The notes: a model not told the origin generated them from the letters alone. 12,639 bases of DNA from Prevotella sp. UBA1378 (GCA_002305505.1 DBRC01000063.1:1-12639); one strand, 5' to 3'; shown: positions 1 through 8,389, counted from the first letter of the stretch. Numbers and translations are program-made.

Positions 1-254
1 ATTGATTTTATCCCGAACTCAGGTGTCTTTACCTTGTTTTTGATACATTTTTCAAAGTTTCTGAAACAAAAAAAAGAAGGCTGTTGGAAGATTTATGGTA
101 ATTTTGCAAACAGAAAACTTAAAACGCTAATCCCGCAAACGGGAAAGACGATTGCAGCGGCCGCGTGGGCAGCGCCGGCATAGCCGGTCGGCGGATGGGG
201 GCATCCGGAATCGTTTTAGCTTTCTGGCAGGTATAGACTTGAAACACAGGTTAT
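1..254 (+). promoter_or_regulatory. Leader region of the carbohydrate-enzyme operon
   Basis: This is an intergenic stretch before the first GH43 gene. TAATTTTG at 99-106 fits the Bacteroidetes -7 consensus TAnnTTTG, but no TTTG sits at the expected 19-21 nt upstream (the nearest TTG, 84-86, is too close), so the promoter call is tentative. If it is used, the transcript carries a leader of roughly 140 nt. That leader has three small inverted repeats: TCCCG/CGGGA at 131-135 and 140-144, CCGGC/GCCGG at 175-179 and 183-187, and CGGAT/ATCCG at 192-196 and 203-207. The GC-rich part at about 155-210 contrasts with the AT-rich DNA around it. No Shine-Dalgarno sequence is obvious before the ATG at 255, as is usual in this phylum. 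No SusR- or ECF-type operator can be named. Confidence 0.4.
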
Positions 255-1973
255 ATGAAGTTATATTTAGTTACATTCTTATTGGTAGTTAGTAGTAGTA
301 TTTCTGCCGTCGAGGTGACGGAGCAGCGGCTCGGCAGTCTCGGCGGTAATTTATGCGTTGGCTCCGTAGGAGGCACTCCTGCCGGCGGTACGTTCTGTAA
401 CCCGATGATATTTGCCGACGTGCCCGACCCGGACATCATCCGCGTGAGTGATACATATTATATGGTGAGCACCACGATGCACTTCTCTCCCGGCTGCGGA
501 ATCATGAAGAGCAAGGACCTCGTGAACTGGGAAATATGCAATTATGCCTATGACGAGATAGACGAAGGCGACCGCTTCCGCCTTCAAAACGGGCAGAACG
601 ACTACGCGCAGGGGTCATGGGCGGCAAATCTGCGCTACGACCATTATGATAAGATGTACTATCTGATAATGACCTGTAATACAACGGGCAAGACTTATTT
701 CTACGTAACCGATGACATTGAGCACGGACGTTGGCATTGCTCCACCACGGACAAGTGTTACGACCCGGGACTGCTTTTCGAGGACACAGGTAAGGAGATG
801 AAGAAATATGTGCTTCATCCCGCCGATACTTTCGACGACCACGCGATGTATTTGCGCGAAATGAAGGTTGACAAGCAGTGGAACGTAACCGTGGGCCCCC
901 GCCGTAAAATCATCGACTATGCCAATCTGGAGAATCCCGCCCGCGGCCTGCGTGCCGAGGGCTATCACGGCTATAAGATAGGCGCATACTATTACATCTT
1001 CATGATTCAGGGGTGTGACGGGCAGCGTCAGGAAATCGTATGGCGGAGCAAGGATCTGATTGACGGGCATTGGGAAGGCCGGCTCGTCTTTGGCGGCGAG
1101 ATGGTCGACGGCAACGGGAATACGGTGATGAAGACCAACGGCATTGCGCAGGGCGGTGTGGTGCAAACGCCTGAGGGGGAATGGTGGTGTTTCCTCTTCA
1201 AGGATTACGGTGCACTCGGGCGTATGCCTGTATTGTTGCCAATGCGGTGGAGCGACGACGGATGGCCCGTCGTGGGATACGACGGAAGAACCACACCGTA
1301 TTGCGTGAAACTGAAGCAGAAGGGCAGCATCTCCATCGTACAGTCCGACGGGTTTGATGTATGGAAACCCCGGAAGAGCTACTCCCGTTTCGGTTCATGG
1401 AAACCCGGCTTGAAACTCTGCTGGCAATGGAACCATATTCCCGATAACAGCGGCTGGTCGCTCACCCAGCGGAAAGGATGGCTACGGCTCACTGCCACTT
1501 CGCTTGCCCACAATATCCGCGACGCAAGGAACACGCTGACTCAGCGTGCCTTCGGCCCCGTATGCTCCGGGAGGACGCTGCTTGATGCTTCCGGCCTGAA
1601 AGACGGCGACTGGGCTGGCCTTGCCTCGTTCCAGAACCGCTATGGCTTTGTGGGGGTGAAGCGCGAGAGCGGCCGCCTGTTCATCGTGATGCACCGTGCT
1701 GCCCGGAAGGGGGATGCTGACGGAGAGGAGGCGGCCCGCCTGCCTCTCATGCAGACGAAGGTTTACCTCCGTACCGACATGGACTTCCGTAACCTCACCG
1801 ACAAGGCCCGCTTTTCTTACAGCCTCGACGGCGAGCACTGGCTTCCCATCGGTGACACGCTGCAGATGCATTACGACTGGCCTGATTTCTGCGGTTACAG
1901 GTTCGCTCTCTTCCATTACGCTACGCAGCAGACGGGCGGCGTTGCTGATTTCGATTTTTTTCACGTAAACTAA
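255..1973 (+). CDS. Glycoside hydrolase family 43 (beta-xylosidase / alpha-L-arabinofuranosidase type)
   Basis: This is a 572-residue predicted periplasmic glycosidase of GH43, probably releasing xylose or L-arabinofuranose from arabinoxylan-type oligosaccharides with inversion. The signal peptide ends near SSISA (residue 18) and no lipobox Cys is seen. A Gly-rich linker (about 25-47) precedes a five-bladed propeller of about 49-355. The block FADVPDPDIIR holds the likely general base D58, YDPGLLFED holds the pKa-modulating D170, and GLRAEG holds the likely general acid E235. The opening NPMIFADVPDPD with YYMVSTTMH and PGCGIMKSKDLVNWE is typical of the GH43 group usually called subfamily 12; that label is from memory. 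Residues of about 365-572 look like the concanavalin-like GH43 C2 domain, with an ordinary length for this architecture. It is the first gene of the operon, 20 bp before the next. The exact sugar specificity is not readable from sequence. Confidence 0.93.
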   Translation: MKLYLVTFLLVVSSSISAVEVTEQRLGSLGGNLCVGSVGGTPAGGTFCNPMIFADVPDPDIIRVSDTYYMVSTTMHFSPGCGIMKSKDLVNWEICNYAYDEIDEGDRFRLQNGQNDYAQGSWAANLRYDHYDKMYYLIMTCNTTGKTYFYVTDDIEHGRWHCSTTDKCYDPGLLFEDTGKEMKKYVLHPADTFDDHAMYLREMKVDKQWNVTVGPRRKIIDYANLENPARGLRAEGYHGYKIGAYYYIFMIQGCDGQRQEIVWRSKDLIDGHWEGRLVFGGEMVDGNGNTVMKTNGIAQGGVVQTPEGEWWCFLFKDYGALGRMPVLLPMRWSDDGWPVVGYDGRTTPYCVKLKQKGSISIVQSDGFDVWKPRKSYSRFGSWKPGLKLCWQWNHIPDNSGWSLTQRKGWLRLTATSLAHNIRDARNTLTQRAFGPVCSGRTLLDASGLKDGDWAGLASFQNRYGFVGVKRESGRLFIVMHRAARKGDADGEEAARLPLMQTKVYLRTDMDFRNLTDKARFSYSLDGEHWLPIGDTLQMHYDWPDFCGYRFALFHYATQQTGGVADFDFFHVN

Positions 1974-1993
1974 TCAATCTTTTTTAAATAAAC

Positions 1994-3979
1994 ATGAAGA
2001 AAACGTATATTCTGCTATTGACCTTTTTCGTTGCCGGCATACTGAAGGCACAGAATCCTTACTTACCCTTGTGGGAGCATCTGCCCGACGGCGAGCCCCG
2101 CGTGTTTGAAGACCCCGACCGGCCGGGAAAGTACAGGGCATATATCATCGGCTCGCACGACATCACCTATACGGCCTATTGCGGCAACGACATCCGTATG
2201 TGGTCGGCACCGGTAGATGACCTGACACAGTGGCGCGACGAAGGACCCATCTTCTCGTGGTTCGTCGACGGGCAGTGGGATACTATGTTCGCTCCCGACC
2301 TCGTGGAGGTGAAAGACCGGGCCACGGGTAAGAAGACCTATTACCTCTACCCCCATTCACGCGGGCACCGCCGCATAGCGATGGTATGCAAGAGCGACCG
2401 CCCCGACGGGCCGTTCACGCCGGTAAACCTGACGGCCGACGGGAGGCAGTGCGTCGGCGGTTCGCTGATAGGCTTCGACCCCTCGGTGTTCGTAGAGCAC
2501 ATCACCGACAAGCGCGATCCCGACTACGGCCGTGGCTTCCGTGCCTACGTCTTTTACGGCTTCCGCCATTCTACGGCCTACGAGCTCGACCCCGACAACA
2601 TGTATTCCGTGCGACCGGGCACCAAGGTCCACGATTATTTCATTCCGGCCAGCGACAGCTACGGCGTGGTGCGCGACCCGGAAGGAACCGAATATCCCGC
2701 GCTTTATAAAGGCCAGAACCCCGGCGAGTTCAATTTCTTCGAAGCGTCGAGCATCCGGCAGGTGGGCAATAAGTACGTAATGGTGTTCTCCGGTTACAGC
2801 GGGCCCGACTACGGGATCGCTTCTACCAATTCGGCGCTGCGCTATGCCTACGGCGACTCTCCGCTGGGGCCGTGGCGTTCAGGCGGCGTACTGGTCGACT
2901 CGCGCGGCGTGGTGCCGAACGAGGACGGCTCACACCTCGTCGGTACCAACGCGGCTCATAACACCCACGGTTCGCTGCAGGAAATCAACGGTCAGTGGTA
3001 TGTGTTCTACCACCGCCCGCCGCGCGGTTTCGGCAATGCCCGCCAGGCCATGGTGGCTCCGGTGAAGATCGTGTGGGACAAGAAGAAGGTGGCCGACGGA
3101 GGAAAGGTACGTATCGTGGCCTACGACCCGTATGCGAAGAATAACGCGTGGACGGCCAAGGCCGCCGACGGAACGGAATATACCGGTGCGGAGGTGACGA
3201 GCGAGGGCTTCCAGCTCTTCGGTCTGCCGCCTTACCAGTATTATTCTGCGGGCATCGCCTGCTACCTGTCGGGCGAGGGGAGCAATGCATGGATGCAGGA
3301 CAATCACGACGTGTGGAGCAACCACATGGACCTGAAGGGCATAACCCGTGGAGGCATCGTGGGGTTCAAGTACTTCGGCTTCGGCGGATTGGCTAAAGAT
3401 GCGAAGGGTATAAAGGCATTCGAGGGTACGCGGAAGAACGACGGCACCGTAATCCGGCTCGACCTTACACCGAACGGCAAGACGCCCGTACGTATCCGCG
3501 TGATGCTCGACGGGCCGTATGACAACCCGGTATGGAAGGGGAAGCAAATTGCTGTAATTGACGTGCCGGCCGGTGTGCCTGCCTTGCCCGGCAGCTTTCA
3601 GGCGGCCGTGCCTGCCGTGGAAGGACTGGTGGGCAAGCACGCCGTTTATCTGGTGGCCGACGGCGGGGCTTTCGACCTGCATGGCATCGGGTTCGCCAAG
3701 CCGGGCACCGCATGCGAGCGCCCCGTGGTGCCTGCTGTCTCCATCACGGCCGACGGCAAGCAGCTCAATATCCCTGCAATGCCCATACGCTGCACCAATC
3801 AGAACGGTCTGACGGATGCCATCCGCTATCAGGTATATGCTCCGCTGAAGAGCGGTTCGGAACTGAAGGTTACGGCCTCCGATCCGTCGGTGCAGACCGA
3901 GGTGAGCCGGATAGTGGAGGGACGTGCCACGGTGAAATGCACCTACCGGGGACAGACGAAGATTTACTTGATAAACTGA
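1994..3979 (+). CDS. GH43-type glycosidase with C-terminal jelly-roll (CBM6-like) module
   Basis: This 661-residue exported protein has the signal peptide MKKTYILLLTFFVAGILKA and then mature QNPYLP. The N-terminal part (about 21-380) is a divergent GH43 propeller. D40 in VFEDPDRPG is the candidate base, D162 in FDPSVF the pKa modulator and E250 in FFEASSIRQV the acid. The HNTHGSLQE-NGQWYVFYHR stretch (322-341) is the usual GH43 His-containing blade. Residues of about 395-570 resemble a CBM6-like beta-sandwich ending in HAVYLVADGGAFDLHGIGF. A short beta-rich tail (about 578-661, with TADGKQLNIPAM) may be another Ig-like module. Homologues of this shape are annotated as family 43 glycosylhydrolases in gut Bacteroidetes. 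An arabinofuranosidase, xylosidase or galactosidase role is possible, and the context favours arabinoxylan. The next gene starts 15 bp downstream. Confidence 0.88.
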   Translation: MKKTYILLLTFFVAGILKAQNPYLPLWEHLPDGEPRVFEDPDRPGKYRAYIIGSHDITYTAYCGNDIRMWSAPVDDLTQWRDEGPIFSWFVDGQWDTMFAPDLVEVKDRATGKKTYYLYPHSRGHRRIAMVCKSDRPDGPFTPVNLTADGRQCVGGSLIGFDPSVFVEHITDKRDPDYGRGFRAYVFYGFRHSTAYELDPDNMYSVRPGTKVHDYFIPASDSYGVVRDPEGTEYPALYKGQNPGEFNFFEASSIRQVGNKYVMVFSGYSGPDYGIASTNSALRYAYGDSPLGPWRSGGVLVDSRGVVPNEDGSHLVGTNAAHNTHGSLQEINGQWYVFYHRPPRGFGNARQAMVAPVKIVWDKKKVADGGKVRIVAYDPYAKNNAWTAKAADGTEYTGAEVTSEGFQLFGLPPYQYYSAGIACYLSGEGSNAWMQDNHDVWSNHMDLKGITRGGIVGFKYFGFGGLAKDAKGIKAFEGTRKNDGTVIRLDLTPNGKTPVRIRVMLDGPYDNPVWKGKQIAVIDVPAGVPALPGSFQAAVPAVEGLVGKHAVYLVADGGAFDLHGIGFAKPGTACERPVVPAVSITADGKQLNIPAMPIRCTNQNGLTDAIRYQVYAPLKSGSELKVTASDPSVQTEVSRIVEGRATVKCTYRGQTKIYLIN

Positions 3980-3994
3980 TAAAAAAAGAAAGCG

Positions 3995-5929
3995 ATGAGG
4001 CGAATAACGGAAATCCTGCTGGCTGCATTGCTTGCAGCGCTCCCGTTTAAGGGGGTAAAGGCTGATGCCGACCGTAACTTCTATATATACCTCTGTTTCG
4101 GGCAGTCGAACATGGAGGGGGCGGCGAAGGCGGAGCAGCAGGACATGACGGGCGTGGACGAGCGCTTCCTGATGATGGCGGCAGTAGACGACGCACAGCG
4201 GGGCCGGAAGGCGGGCGAATGGTATAAGGCCCTGCCGCCGCTCTGCCGCGCGAACACAGGGCTGACCCCTGTCGATTATTTCGGGCGCACGATGACGGCC
4301 GCACTACCCGACAGCATACGCGTGGGGGTGATAACCGTGGCCATCGGCGGCATACGTATCGAGGGCTTCATGCCCGACAGCATCGGCGCTTACGTGAAGC
4401 ACTATGCTCCCGACTGGATGAAGGGCATGCTCGCCGCCTACGGCAACAATCCCTATGAAAGGCTGGTGACACTGGCCCGCAAGGCGCAGCAGGCCGGTAT
4501 AATCAAGGGCGTGCTGATGCATCAGGGCGAGTCGAACACGGGCGATGCGCAATGGGCTGCCAAGGTGCAGACCGTCTACGGGCGCTTGCTGGGCGACCTG
4601 GGCCTGAATCCCGTGGAGGTGCCGCTGCTGGCGGGCGAGGTGGTTCGGGCTGGCGGCGAGGGGCGCTGCATAGCGATGAACAAGCAGATAGGTCTGCTGC
4701 CGCAGACAATCCATACGGCGCACGTCGTTTCGTCGGAGGGTTGTCCCAACGGTCCGGATAAACTGCATTTCGATGCGGCGGGCTACCGCGAGTTGGGCCG
4801 CCGCTACGGGGCGAAGATGCTCTCGCTGCTGGGCTATGACAGCGGCAGTCGCGCGGAGGTTCCTGCCGACGCAGTGACGGCGGAAACAACCGTCCCGGGC
4901 AATGAATTCCCGAAAGTGGACAAGCATCGCCGTGCTTATTTCCGTATCCACGCTCCCGAAGCCGGGAAGGTGCAGGTGGATATCTGCGGGAAGGTGTACG
5001 ATATGCAGCGTTCACCCGAGGGGGTGTGGACGGGCGTTACCGATACGCTTGCCGTGGGTTTCCATTATTATTTCCTGAAGGTGGACGGTGTTTCGGTGGT
5101 CGACCCGGCCACCGAGACTTTCTTCGGCTGCCACCGGCAGGCGGGGGGCATCGAGATACCCGAGGGCACGGAGGGCGACTACTACCGTCCGCAGCCGGAA
5201 GTGCCCCGCGGCGCGGTGCGCAGCGTGTATTACTATGCCACGGCTACCGGCGAGTGGCGGCATGCCATGGTCTATACTCCTGCAGGCTACGAGAAGGGCA
5301 AGAGGCGTTACCCTGTGCTCTATCTGCAGCACGGTATGGGAGAAGACGAGACGGGATGGAGCAAGCAGGGGCGCATGCAGCACATCATGGACAACCTTAC
5401 GGCCTGCGGCGAGGCTGTGCCGATGATTGTGGTGATGGAGAGCGGCGACGTGAAGGTGCCTTTCCGGGGCGGCGACAACCGGGCAGGGCGTTCTGCCTAC
5501 GGCGCCAGCTTCTACAAGGTGATGATAACCGACCTCATACCCTATATCGACTCTCACTTCCGTACGCTCAAAGGACGTGCCCACCGCGCAATGGCGGGCC
5601 TGTCGTGGGGAGGCCATCAGGCGCTCGACCTCGTGATGGCCAACCGCGATAAGTTCGCATGGATGGGTGCCTTCAGCGGAGCCATCTTCGGGCTCGATGT
5701 AGACAAGTCATACGGAGGCGCCTTCAGGCGTGCATCCGGCTTTAACCGCGATATCCGTTACTTCTTCCTCAGCTGCGGCAGCGAAGAAAACTTCGGCACG
5801 GGGCGGTTGGCCGAAACGCTCCGCTCGGCCGGTGTCAGTGTCGATTACTATGTGTCGCCCGGCACTCATCATGAGTGGCTCACGTGGCGCCGCAGTCTCC
5901 GTCAGTTCGTCCCGCATTTGTTCAAATAG
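3995..5929 (+). CDS. Bimodular carbohydrate esterase, CE6 (SASA) - CE1, predicted acetyl/feruloyl esterase
   Basis: This 644-residue exported enzyme seems to join two esterases. After a signal peptide (cleavage near VKA, residue 23), residues of about 28-282 form an SGNH/SASA acetylesterase. It has nucleophile S38 in GQSNMEG, a MHQGESN block at 175-181 and the D255/H258 pair in DKLHFD, as in CE6 acetyl-xylan esterases. A linker and an E-set/CBM48-like beta domain (about 300-395) lead into a CE1 alpha/beta-hydrolase (about 405-644) with nucleophile S537 in AGLSWGG, an HGMGED loop at 446-451 and catalytic H626 in THHEWLTW. The acid position, CGSEENF at 594-600, carries Glu where Asp is usual. 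CE6-CE1 fusions from Bacteroidetes are known to remove acetyl and feruloyl groups from xylan, and that is the most likely role here, probably in the periplasm. CE1 enzymes can also act on other acyl esters, so feruloyl specificity is inferred. Confidence 0.88.
   Translation: MRRITEILLAALLAALPFKGVKADADRNFYIYLCFGQSNMEGAAKAEQQDMTGVDERFLMMAAVDDAQRGRKAGEWYKALPPLCRANTGLTPVDYFGRTMTAALPDSIRVGVITVAIGGIRIEGFMPDSIGAYVKHYAPDWMKGMLAAYGNNPYERLVTLARKAQQAGIIKGVLMHQGESNTGDAQWAAKVQTVYGRLLGDLGLNPVEVPLLAGEVVRAGGEGRCIAMNKQIGLLPQTIHTAHVVSSEGCPNGPDKLHFDAAGYRELGRRYGAKMLSLLGYDSGSRAEVPADAVTAETTVPGNEFPKVDKHRRAYFRIHAPEAGKVQVDICGKVYDMQRSPEGVWTGVTDTLAVGFHYYFLKVDGVSVVDPATETFFGCHRQAGGIEIPEGTEGDYYRPQPEVPRGAVRSVYYYATATGEWRHAMVYTPAGYEKGKRRYPVLYLQHGMGEDETGWSKQGRMQHIMDNLTACGEAVPMIVVMESGDVKVPFRGGDNRAGRSAYGASFYKVMITDLIPYIDSHFRTLKGRAHRAMAGLSWGGHQALDLVMANRDKFAWMGAFSGAIFGLDVDKSYGGAFRRASGFNRDIRYFFLSCGSEENFGTGRLAETLRSAGVSVDYYVSPGTHHEWLTWRRSLRQFVPHLFK
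4022..4038 (+). repeat. Small hairpin in the signal-peptide codons of the CE6-CE1 gene
   Basis: GCTGCA (4022-4027) and TGCAGC (4033-4038) form a 6-bp stem with a 5-nt loop, 27 nt inside the gene. It may be a chance result of Ala/Leu codons in the signal peptide, but the GH95 gene has a far stronger structure at nearly the same distance from its start. Confidence 0.35.
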
Positions 5930-5935
5930 TGAAAA

Positions 5936-8389
5936 ATGATGAAAACAGTTATCTCACTTATTCTTTGCACCGCTGCCGCGGCAGCGGTGCAAGCCCAGCA
6001 GCACAAGTTATGGTACAGTCAGCCTGCAAGGCACTGGCTGGAAGCCCTGCCTATAGGCAACTCCCATTTGGGGGGAATGGTGTACGGCGGCATCGATACG
6101 GAAGAAATACAGCTGAACGAGGAAACGTTCTGGTCGGGTTCGCCTTACAACAATAACGCACCGGAAGCCAAGGAGCATCTGCAGGAGGTGAGGGAACTTA
6201 TCTTCGAGGAGAAGGAGAAGGAGGCTCACGCCCTCTTAGACCGCCACTTCGTGAAGGGACCTCACGGCATGCGCTTCCTGCCGCTGGGCTCCGTGAAGCT
6301 TTCGTTTAGCCATCAGGGTGCTGCGGAAAGGTATAGAAGGGAACTCGACTTGGCCACGGCCCTCGCCACTACGCGCTATGTGGCCGGAGGCGTGGCTTAC
6401 GAACGGACGGTCTTTGCCTCGCAGGCCGACAATGCGATTGTCGTGCACCTGAAAAGCAGCGAGAGGGGGGCGCTGGCCTTCGGCGTTGGTTTCGACAGCA
6501 TGCTGGGACTGACCAAGACGGCGAAGGGACGCCAGCTCACCGCTCTCGTGCGCAATGTGGAGCAGGAGGGCGTTGCCGCCGTGCTTACGGCGGAATGCCG
6601 CATAGAGGTGCAGGCCGACGGTAAGGTTGCGGCCAATGGGCAGGGCATCAGTGTGACCGGCGCTACGGCGGCTACGCTCTATATCGTGGCGGCCACGAAC
6701 TACGTGGACTATCAGGATGTAAGCGGCGATGCGGTGCGGCGCAACCGACTGTCGCTGGACGCAATCCACGGTAAGAGTTACCGGAAGTTGCTCGGCAGGC
6801 ATTTGAAGAAATACCGCGGGCAGTACGGCCGCGTTTCGCTAACGCTGCCGAAGACAGAGAGTTCTGCGCTGGAGACAGACAAGCGCCTCGCGGCTTTCGC
6901 ACAGGACGGCACCGACCTCGACTTGGTGTCGCTGATGATGCAATACGGGCGCTATCTGCTCATCTCGTCGTCGCAGCCGGGCGGTCAGCCGGCTAATCTG
7001 CAGGGGGTGTGGAACGATAAGCGGAATGCTCCGTGGGACTCGAAGTACACCATCAACATCAACACCGAAATGAACTACTGGCCGGCGCTCACCGCCAACC
7101 TTGCCGAAACGCAGATGCCGCTTTTCTCGATGCTGCGCGACCTCAGCCGCACGGGGGCGGAGACCGCAAGGCGGATGTACGGCTGCCGCGGGTGGGTGGC
7201 GCATCATAATACCGACCTGTGGCGTATCGCCGGGCCGGTAGACGGCACGACGTGGGGTATGTTCCCCACGGGCGGGGCATGGCTCACCACCCATATTTGG
7301 CAGCACTATCTCTACACGGGCGACCGGGGCTTCCTTGCTGATTATTTCGATGTGATGCGCGGCGCAGCCGATTTCCTGCTCGACTATTTGCAGCTGCATC
7401 CGCAGTACGGATGGCTGGTTACCGTGCCCACTGTATCGCCTGAGCACGGCCCACAGGGAAAGGGCACCACCGTCACGGCAGGCTCGACGATGGACAACCA
7501 GATAGTGCTCGACGTGCTGAGCCAGACGCTGCAGGCCATGCAGGTGCTGGGAAAGGCCGACGATGCTTATGCCCGGAGGCTGAGGGAGGCCATTGCCCTG
7601 CTGCCGCCGATGCAGATTGGCCGCCATGGCCAGTTACAGGAGTGGCTCGCTGATGCCGATAATCCTAATGACGAGCACCGGCACATCTCCCATCTCTACG
7701 GACTTTATCCGTCGAACCAGATTTCGCCTTATTCGCATCCCGAACTGTTTACTGCTGCTGCCACTACCTTGCGGCAGCGGGGCGACATGGCTACGGGCTG
7801 GAGCCTCGGGTGGAAAATCAACTTCTGGGCGCGGATGCTCGACGGCAACCATGCCTTCCGGATAATCAAGAACATGCTCCATCTGCTGCCCGACGACGGT
7901 GCTGCGGACGAATATCCCGACGGGCGTACCTATCCCAACCTTTTCGATGCCCATCCGCCGTTCCAGATTGATGGCAACTTCGGGTGCACGGCAGGTATTT
8001 GCGAGATGCTGTTACAGAGCCACGACGGGGCTGTGCACCTGCTGCCGGCCTTGCCCGACGACTGGCACGAGGGCGAGGTGAAAGGACTGCAGGCCCGTGG
8101 CGGTTTTACGGTTGACATCAGCTGGCACCGGGGGCTACCGCAGAAGGTCATCGTCAGTTCCCGTCTCGGCGGAACGCTCCGTCTGCGTTCTTACTGGCCG
8201 CTGAAAGGCAAGGGCCTGAAGCCGGCCTCGGGCCCTTGTCCCAATCCGCTTTTCGCACCTGCCACAGTAAAGCAGCCCTTGCGTTCGGCCGAGCTGTCGG
8301 CATCCAAGGTATTACCCGTGAGGAAGGTGTACGAGTATGACATAGATACCAGTGCAGGGCAGACGCGAGTGTACCGATTAACAGATTAA
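5936..8389 (+). CDS. GH95 alpha-L-fucosidase / alpha-L-galactosidase
   Basis: This 817-residue exported GH95 enzyme has a signal peptide ending VQA (residue 20) and the mature start QQHKLWYSQPARHW. The N-terminal beta-domain (about 22-300) has the family opening ALPIGNSHLGGMVYGG and LNEETFWSG. The (alpha/alpha)6 barrel (about 320-700) carries the expected active site: N374 and N376 in YTININTEMNYW, acid E503 in VSPEHG and D679 in QIDGNFG. HRHISHLYGLYP (581-591) is the other conserved wall. The Bifidobacterium GH95 AfcA uses an equivalent Asn/Asp/Glu set with inversion on alpha-1,2-fucosides. Some Bacteroides xylan loci encode a GH95 that removes L-galactose from corn glucuronoarabinoxylan. 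The esterase and GH43 neighbours make that role attractive, but L-fucose (for example from xyloglucan) is not excluded. Its ATG lies 6 bp after the esterase stop, and the last codons lie inside a tandem repeat. Confidence 0.94.
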   Translation: MMKTVISLILCTAAAAAVQAQQHKLWYSQPARHWLEALPIGNSHLGGMVYGGIDTEEIQLNEETFWSGSPYNNNAPEAKEHLQEVRELIFEEKEKEAHALLDRHFVKGPHGMRFLPLGSVKLSFSHQGAAERYRRELDLATALATTRYVAGGVAYERTVFASQADNAIVVHLKSSERGALAFGVGFDSMLGLTKTAKGRQLTALVRNVEQEGVAAVLTAECRIEVQADGKVAANGQGISVTGATAATLYIVAATNYVDYQDVSGDAVRRNRLSLDAIHGKSYRKLLGRHLKKYRGQYGRVSLTLPKTESSALETDKRLAAFAQDGTDLDLVSLMMQYGRYLLISSSQPGGQPANLQGVWNDKRNAPWDSKYTININTEMNYWPALTANLAETQMPLFSMLRDLSRTGAETARRMYGCRGWVAHHNTDLWRIAGPVDGTTWGMFPTGGAWLTTHIWQHYLYTGDRGFLADYFDVMRGAADFLLDYLQLHPQYGWLVTVPTVSPEHGPQGKGTTVTAGSTMDNQIVLDVLSQTLQAMQVLGKADDAYARRLREAIALLPPMQIGRHGQLQEWLADADNPNDEHRHISHLYGLYPSNQISPYSHPELFTAAATTLRQRGDMATGWSLGWKINFWARMLDGNHAFRIIKNMLHLLPDDGAADEYPDGRTYPNLFDAHPPFQIDGNFGCTAGICEMLLQSHDGAVHLLPALPDDWHEGEVKGLQARGGFTVDISWHRGLPQKVIVSSRLGGTLRLRSYWPLKGKGLKPASGPCPNPLFAPATVKQPLRSAELSASKVLPVRKVYEYDIDTSAGQTRVYRLTD
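5965..5992 (+). repeat. 28-bp perfect palindrome inside the GH95 gene
   Basis: TTGCACCGCTGCCG (5965-5978) is followed at once by its exact reverse complement (5979-5992), with one more possible U-G pair outside it. It lies 29 nt downstream of the GH95 start and codes for the Ala-rich core of the signal peptide. In mRNA it would fold into a GC-rich hairpin of about 12 bp with a tetraloop. It could tune GH95 translation or transcript stability within the operon. No T-tract follows, so it is not a standard terminator. Confidence 0.8.

Noticed and set aside
157..164. GCGGCCGC palindrome in the leader
   Set aside because: This is an 8-bp restriction-site-like palindrome with no evidence of function.
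1..183. Plus-strand frame open from the window edge to a TAG at 181-183
   Set aside because: Its translation has no recognisable features and it overlaps the TAATTTTG promoter element; about 60 open codons in one of six frames is not rare.
615..1166. A 183-codon minus-strand frame opposite the first GH43 gene
   Set aside because: It is a shadow of the GH43 catalytic domain, with no independent motif or start context.
2930..3682. A 250-codon minus-strand frame opposite the second GH43 gene
   Set aside because: It lies wholly inside a clear enzyme gene, has unusual composition and no family motif.
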